DNA from: Actinomycetota bacterium
Lineage (GTDB): Bacteria > Actinomycetota > Humimicrobiia > Humimicrobiales > Humimicrobiaceae
Assembly: GCA_003486795.1 (NCBI GenBank)
Contig: DNFX01000148.1
Span: 501-9,780, forward strand
DNA: 9,280 nucleotides
Direction: 5' to 3'
The notes below the pieces were generated by a model. It worked only from the letters and a program-made list of their open reading frames with translations, did not search any database and was not told where the DNA came from. Below, piece after piece: positions 7,024 through 9,280 of the stretch. The position numbers and the translations under genes are program-made. Numbering within the stretch: position 1 is the stretch's first letter; each line of letters starts with the position of its first letter.

Positions 7024-7042
7024 ACCAGAGACTTATAAATAA

Positions 7043-8095
7043 TTATCCGGTTGTTGTAAATCTTTCAAGGTATTCATCAACATTGGTCTGATCAATGTAT
7101 TTAACGCCCATGTCAACCATCTTAGGAATTGGAACACCAAGATAGTTCATATAATGAAGCATTACAGAATAGCTACCCTGCATATCAGGATAAATATATA
7201 CTGTTGATTCAAGAACACCTTCTTTTACAAGATCAAGAATTGATGTCATTTCACCAAGACCAACAGCCTGGATTTCTCCAACTTTACCGGCTTCTTTTAT
7301 AGCCTGGCCTATACCAACAGGACCAGCAGCGTCGCACATCAGGTAACCAACTAAATCAGGATTAGCTGCGATAGTAGCAGCTGCCTGCTGTCTTGCTGTT
7401 TCCATATCATCGTTGTCAACTCCACCTTCAATTAATTCAACATCAGGATATCGTTCTGGAACAAGTTTCTTGAACAGATCATATCTCTGTTTGTGGCTAG
7501 GAGCTGTCGGGAAGCCCTGCATAAGAGCAACTTTACCTTTTCCGCCGATTAAGTCCATGAGTCTTGTCAACTCGTATTCAACCATATCAACGTCTGTTGC
7601 GCAAACTGATGTCCAATCCCCGAAAGGAGCAAGGTCAAATAATGTTATCAGAGTTCCCTGTGCTTTGATTTCATCAAAAACCTGAGCACTGCCATCTACA
7701 TCCAACGGGTCAATGATAATACCATTAACCTGCTTAGCTGCAGCGTTCTGAAGAATCATATTCTGCTCAGCAACGTCTGCTGTTGCAGGAGCGATATATT
7801 CTACTGTTACCTTTGTGTTGGTATTTTCAGTAAGAAGATTAGCCATTTCCTGAGCACCTATGTTAACAATGTCAAACCAAGGGTGCACTACTTTAGGAAC
7901 AAGTGCTAATTTTAATTCTCCACCTGCTACAGGTGCTGCTGTTGTTTCAGCTGCTTCTCCGGCTGCTGCTGTTGTTTCAGCTGCTTCTCCGGCTGCTGCT
8001 GTTGTTTCTGATGCTGCTGTTGTACAACCTACTCCAATGAAAGCCATTGTAGCTACTATACATACAGCAATAAAGGCTACGATTAGTTTTTTCAT
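7043..8095 (-). CDS. Sugar ABC transporter substrate-binding lipoprotein (type I periplasmic-binding fold)
   Basis: This 350-residue exported protein captures the sugar outside the membrane for the permease and ATPase downstream. A lipoprotein signal is visible: basic MKK, a hydrophobic core, and Cys24 in IGVGC. The -3 position of the lipobox is Gly rather than the usual Leu. A flexible linker follows, made of two exact ETTAAAGEAA units (30-49) and a partial third (50-55). The folded part starts near residue 60 with LKLALVPKVVHPWFDIVNIGAQEMA, typical of the RbsB/LsrB/RhaS group, and contains VNGIIIDPLDVDG (122-134), GKGKVALMQG (about 190-199) and QAVGLGEMTSILDLVKEGVL. The ribosome site GGGAGG is four bases from ATG. 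The binding pocket could not be matched to one sugar; the VPK opening recalls AI-2 or rhamnose binders only loosely. It is 230 bases from the regulator gene and 320 from the ATPase, so its expression may be set separately. Confidence 0.93.
   Translation of the reverse strand: MKKLIVAFIAVCIVATMAFIGVGCTTAASETTAAAGEAAETTAAAGEAAETTAAPVAGGELKLALVPKVVHPWFDIVNIGAQEMANLLTENTNTKVTVEYIAPATADVAEQNMILQNAAAKQVNGIIIDPLDVDGSAQVFDEIKAQGTLITLFDLAPFGDWTSVCATDVDMVEYELTRLMDLIGGKGKVALMQGFPTAPSHKQRYDLFKKLVPERYPDVELIEGGVDNDDMETARQQAAATIAANPDLVGYLMCDAAGPVGIGQAIKEAGKVGEIQAVGLGEMTSILDLVKEGVLESTVYIYPDMQGSYSVMLHYMNYLGVPIPKMVDMGVKYIDQTNVDEYLERFTTTG
7934..8008 (-). repeat. 30-base tandem repeat in the lipoprotein linker, 2.5 copies
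   Basis: Two identical 30-base units and a 15-base partial unit encode ETTAAAGEAA, ETTAAAGEAA and ETTAA directly after the lipidated cysteine region. The nucleotide identity between the units, not just the protein identity, points to recent expansion by slippage or recombination. Confidence 0.85.
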
Positions 8096-8325
8096 TTTAC
8101 CTCCCTTTATTTAATAAACTTATAAACTATTTATTATTTTTTTAATAAAGAACAAACAATGGGTAACTAAAAAATAAAAGCAAAACTCACCTCCCTGTGC
8201 TTACAAACCCTTTATAAAAAGAAATCGTGAAAGATTAAAAAGCATTTTATTTAAAAAATGAAAAACAATTATATGCTTAATGAAATATTTATTTTAATTT
8301 TCAATAAAACAATTAGTACCGGCTT
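8096..8325 (-). other. Leader region of the binding-protein gene
   Basis: This is a 230-base, AT-rich stretch between the regulator and the binding-protein genes. It holds the binding-protein ribosome site and, further upstream, a second strong Shine-Dalgarno site in front of a mini-ORF. TATAAT occurs on the coding strand at 8273-8268, but no good -35 box lies 16-18 bases upstream; TATAAA near 8217 is a second possibility. A promoter is likely here because the regulator would otherwise be co-transcribed, but I cannot place it with confidence. Confidence 0.35.
8142..8183 (-). CDS. Possible 13-codon leader peptide
   Basis: A Shine-Dalgarno site AGGGAGGTGA (8196-8187), nearly perfectly complementary to the 16S rRNA tail, stands six bases before TTG 8183-8181. 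The frame reads MLLFFSYPLFVLY and stops at TAA 8144-8142, 46 bases before the binding-protein start. Either this hydrophobic mini-peptide is translated as a regulatory leader, or the site is a standby ribosome-loading site or the remnant of an older start. There is no attenuator hairpin to support classical attenuation. Low confidence as a gene; the ribosome site itself is clear. Confidence 0.25.
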   Translation of the reverse strand: MLLFFSYPLFVLY

Positions 8326-8338
8326 TTACAGAGAAGCC
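8321..8338 (-). terminator. Weak hairpin overlapping the regulator stop codon
   Basis: AAGCC (8334-8338) and GGCTT (8321-8325) give a 5-bp stem on the coding strand that includes the stop codon in its loop, followed by GGTACTAATTGTTTT. The stem is short and the T-tract broken, so any termination would be partial. Confidence 0.2.
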
Positions 8339-9051
8339 TCTACATAGAAACTGAATACTGCGCCATTCCATAAATCTTCTTCATATTCAATGCTCGAAAA
8401 ATCTTCTGAGTAGAGTGTTCCTTCTATCCTTATAACCGGATCAAATTTTTTACAATTCAGAAGCTTTGCATTATTTTCATCCAGAAAAGATAATTGCAAA
8501 ATCTGCTTGGAATGAACTATTTTTATCTTATAAGATTCATATATCTCATATAAGGAATCATCTAAATCAAGGTTTTCAATACCAGGACAATATTTGATGT
8601 TTATATATCGGGTATCTATCAGAAGAGGAATCTCATTTCCATATTTGACTCTCTTTATTTTTAATAATTTCTCTCCTTCTGAAAGATTCAGTTTTTTATG
8701 ATATTCAGTAAAATCACTTATAATTTTCTTTTCAATGAGCTTTGATGTAGGCTCCAGAGACTGTTTCTTCATATTCTCAGAAAAGCTTATGACTTTCTTA
8801 AGACTTCTCAGTATTTTTGTCTGCAGTATAAAAGAACCTTTACCCTGTATGCTTTCAATAAGATTTTCCCTTTTCAGAACATCAAGAGATTTTCTTGCTG
8901 TTGTGGAGGAAACATTATATTTGGTCATTATATCTTTTTCAGAATATATTTTCTCCCCATACTTAAGTACACCTGATTTAATATCCTGTTTGATATCTTC
9001 AGATATTTTAATATATTTTGGAAGATAGTCTTTTACAATATCATCATACAT
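8326..9051 (-). CDS. GntR-family transcriptional regulator, HutC subfamily (UTRA domain)
   Basis: The 241-residue protein joins an N-terminal GntR winged helix (about residues 10-78: YIKISEDIKQDIKSGVLKYG, EKDIMTKYNVSSTTARKSLDVLKRENLIESIQGKGSFI) to a C-terminal UTRA ligand-binding domain (about 90-238: KIKRVKYGNEIPLLIDTRYI, LYEIYESYKIKI, IRIEGTLYSEDFSSIEYEEDLW). In this subfamily the UTRA domain binds small effectors, often sugar phosphates, and releases the DNA. It is the only regulator in the window and is the likely local repressor of the transporter and catabolic genes. The start ATG at 9051-9049 has no clear Shine-Dalgarno site, but the helix-turn-helix begins close to it as the family requires. 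A promoter and a palindrome lie directly upstream, suggesting autoregulation. The gene is followed by the binding-protein gene on the same strand. Confidence 0.92.
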   Translation of the reverse strand: MYDDIVKDYLPKYIKISEDIKQDIKSGVLKYGEKIYSEKDIMTKYNVSSTTARKSLDVLKRENLIESIQGKGSFILQTKILRSLKKVISFSENMKKQSLEPTSKLIEKKIISDFTEYHKKLNLSEGEKLLKIKRVKYGNEIPLLIDTRYINIKYCPGIENLDLDDSLYEIYESYKIKIVHSKQILQLSFLDENNAKLLNCKKFDPVIRIEGTLYSEDFSSIEYEEDLWNGAVFSFYVEASL

Positions 9052-9067
9052 ATTATTAAGTTAGTGC

Positions 9068-9083
9068 GTTAACATATGATAAC
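9068..9083. promoter_or_regulatory. Candidate operator for the GntR-type regulator
   Basis: GTTAACATATGATAAC is a 16-bp palindrome with seven of eight base pairs matching (one A/A mismatch each side of the CATATG core). It lies just downstream of the predicted transcription start of the regulator gene and 17 bases before its start codon, a position suited to autorepression. GntR-family dimers bind palindromes of this size. A loosely similar sequence, TTAAGCATATAAT, occurs near 8268-8280 in front of the binding-protein gene, but needs a one-base insertion to align. Confidence 0.45.
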
Positions 9084-9101
9084 AATAAGTTAATTTGTAT
9101 G

Positions 9102-9130
9102 AATTTACTAGATTCTTCTTAAAATGTCAA
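9102..9130 (-). promoter_or_regulatory. Sigma-A type promoter of the regulator gene
   Basis: On the minus strand a perfect -35 TTGACA (9130-9125) is followed after exactly 17 bases by TAAATT (9107-9102), four of six matches to TATAAT. Transcription would start near 9095, giving an untranslated leader of about 44 bases before the regulator ATG and placing the palindrome 9068-9083 just inside the transcript. Confidence 0.65.
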
Positions 9131-9182
9131 TGTATTAAGGATATTTTTTAAATGAGGTTCTTATAAAGAATGCTATTTACAG

Positions 9183-9280
9183 CTATTTTTTACTTCTTTT
9201 TGCAATAAGATTATCAAACACCCTGACAGTCTCTTTTATACTGTTATTCCATGAAAAGACTTCTTCTACCCTCTTTTTAT
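9183..9280 (-). CDS. Probable family-4 glycosyltransferase, C-terminal tail
   Basis: Only the last 31 codons are present; the gene enters from the right edge and ends at TAG 9185-9183. The tail reads KKRVEEVFSWNNSIKETVRV followed by FDNLIAKRSKK. The pattern VEEFSW, then a helix ending in a basic tail, matches the usual C-terminus of GT4 (GT-B fold) glycosyltransferases, where FSW precedes the final helix packing onto the N-terminal domain. Such enzymes transfer sugars from nucleotide donors to glycans or lipids. It is separated from the regulator by 131 bases that contain the regulator's own promoter, so it probably belongs to a different transcription unit. The call rests on a short stretch. 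Confidence 0.55.
   Translation of the reverse strand, partial: KKRVEEVFSWNNSIKETVRVFDNLIAKRSKK

Larger units (their letters stand above)
6723..7042 (-). other. Structured 320-base gap between binding-protein and ATPase genes
   Basis: No gene fits this AT-rich gap. On the coding strand it contains, in order after the binding-protein stop, inverted repeats at 7023-6988, 6923-6885, 6794-6764 and 6756-6739. No clear -35/-10 promoter pair for the ATPase is visible, and none of the stems is followed by a T-run on the minus strand. The likely role is mRNA processing and protection of the upstream message, giving much binding protein and less ATPase and permease, as known for other binding-protein-dependent sugar transporters. 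That role is inference. Confidence 0.5.

Noticed and set aside
8096..8325. Catabolite-repression (cre) site upstream of the binding-protein gene
   Set aside because: The best candidate, TGTAAGCACAGG, matches only the left half of the consensus and lacks the central CG.

Overview
The window looks like one carbohydrate-use locus from an AT-rich bacterium. All genes read on the minus strand, so the biological order runs from high to low coordinates. From right to left it holds: the C-terminal tail of a probable family-4 glycosyltransferase (to 9183); a GntR/UTRA repressor with a recognisable promoter and a palindromic operator candidate (9051-8326); a sugar-binding lipoprotein (8095-7043); a two-domain sugar ABC ATPase (6722-5226); an RbsC-type permease (5198-4203); an FGGY-family sugar kinase (4102-2552); the alpha and beta subunits of a thiamine-diphosphate (TPP) 2-oxoacid/acetoin dehydrogenase-type E1 enzyme (2423-1377 and 1335-346); and the first 47 residues of a probable transaldolase-family protein running off the left edge (143-1).

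Organism: low GC content, strong Shine-Dalgarno sites, a TTG start and a lipoprotein with a low-complexity ETTAA-type linker suggest an anaerobic low-GC Gram-positive or a similar candidate phylum (Clostridia, low-GC uncultured Actinobacteriota or Atribacterota-like). This is inference from style only; no marker gene is present.

How the genes may work together: the lipoprotein, ATPase and permease form a complete ribose/AI-2/rhamnose-class importer. The FGGY kinase would phosphorylate the imported sugar, and the GntR/UTRA protein would sense a sugar or sugar phosphate. What is unusual is what follows. An acetoin/pyruvate-dehydrogenase-type E1 pair, with no E2 or E3 gene next to it, lies between the kinase and a probable transaldolase. 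One reading is a pathway in which a 1-deoxy-ketose phosphate or similar methyl-ketone sugar is cleaved by TPP chemistry to an acetyl unit plus an aldose phosphate. This is a hypothesis. The kinase lacks the usual xylulokinase pocket motifs, so its substrate is probably not plain xylulose.

Non-coding regions: the 320-base gap between the binding protein and the ATPase carries four inverted repeats, including a 13-bp perfect stem. The leader of the binding-protein gene has a second strong Shine-Dalgarno site in front of a 13-codon reading frame. A 12-bp inverted repeat lies between the E1 beta gene and the transaldolase-like gene. No tRNA, rRNA, CRISPR, insertion sequence or phage gene was seen.
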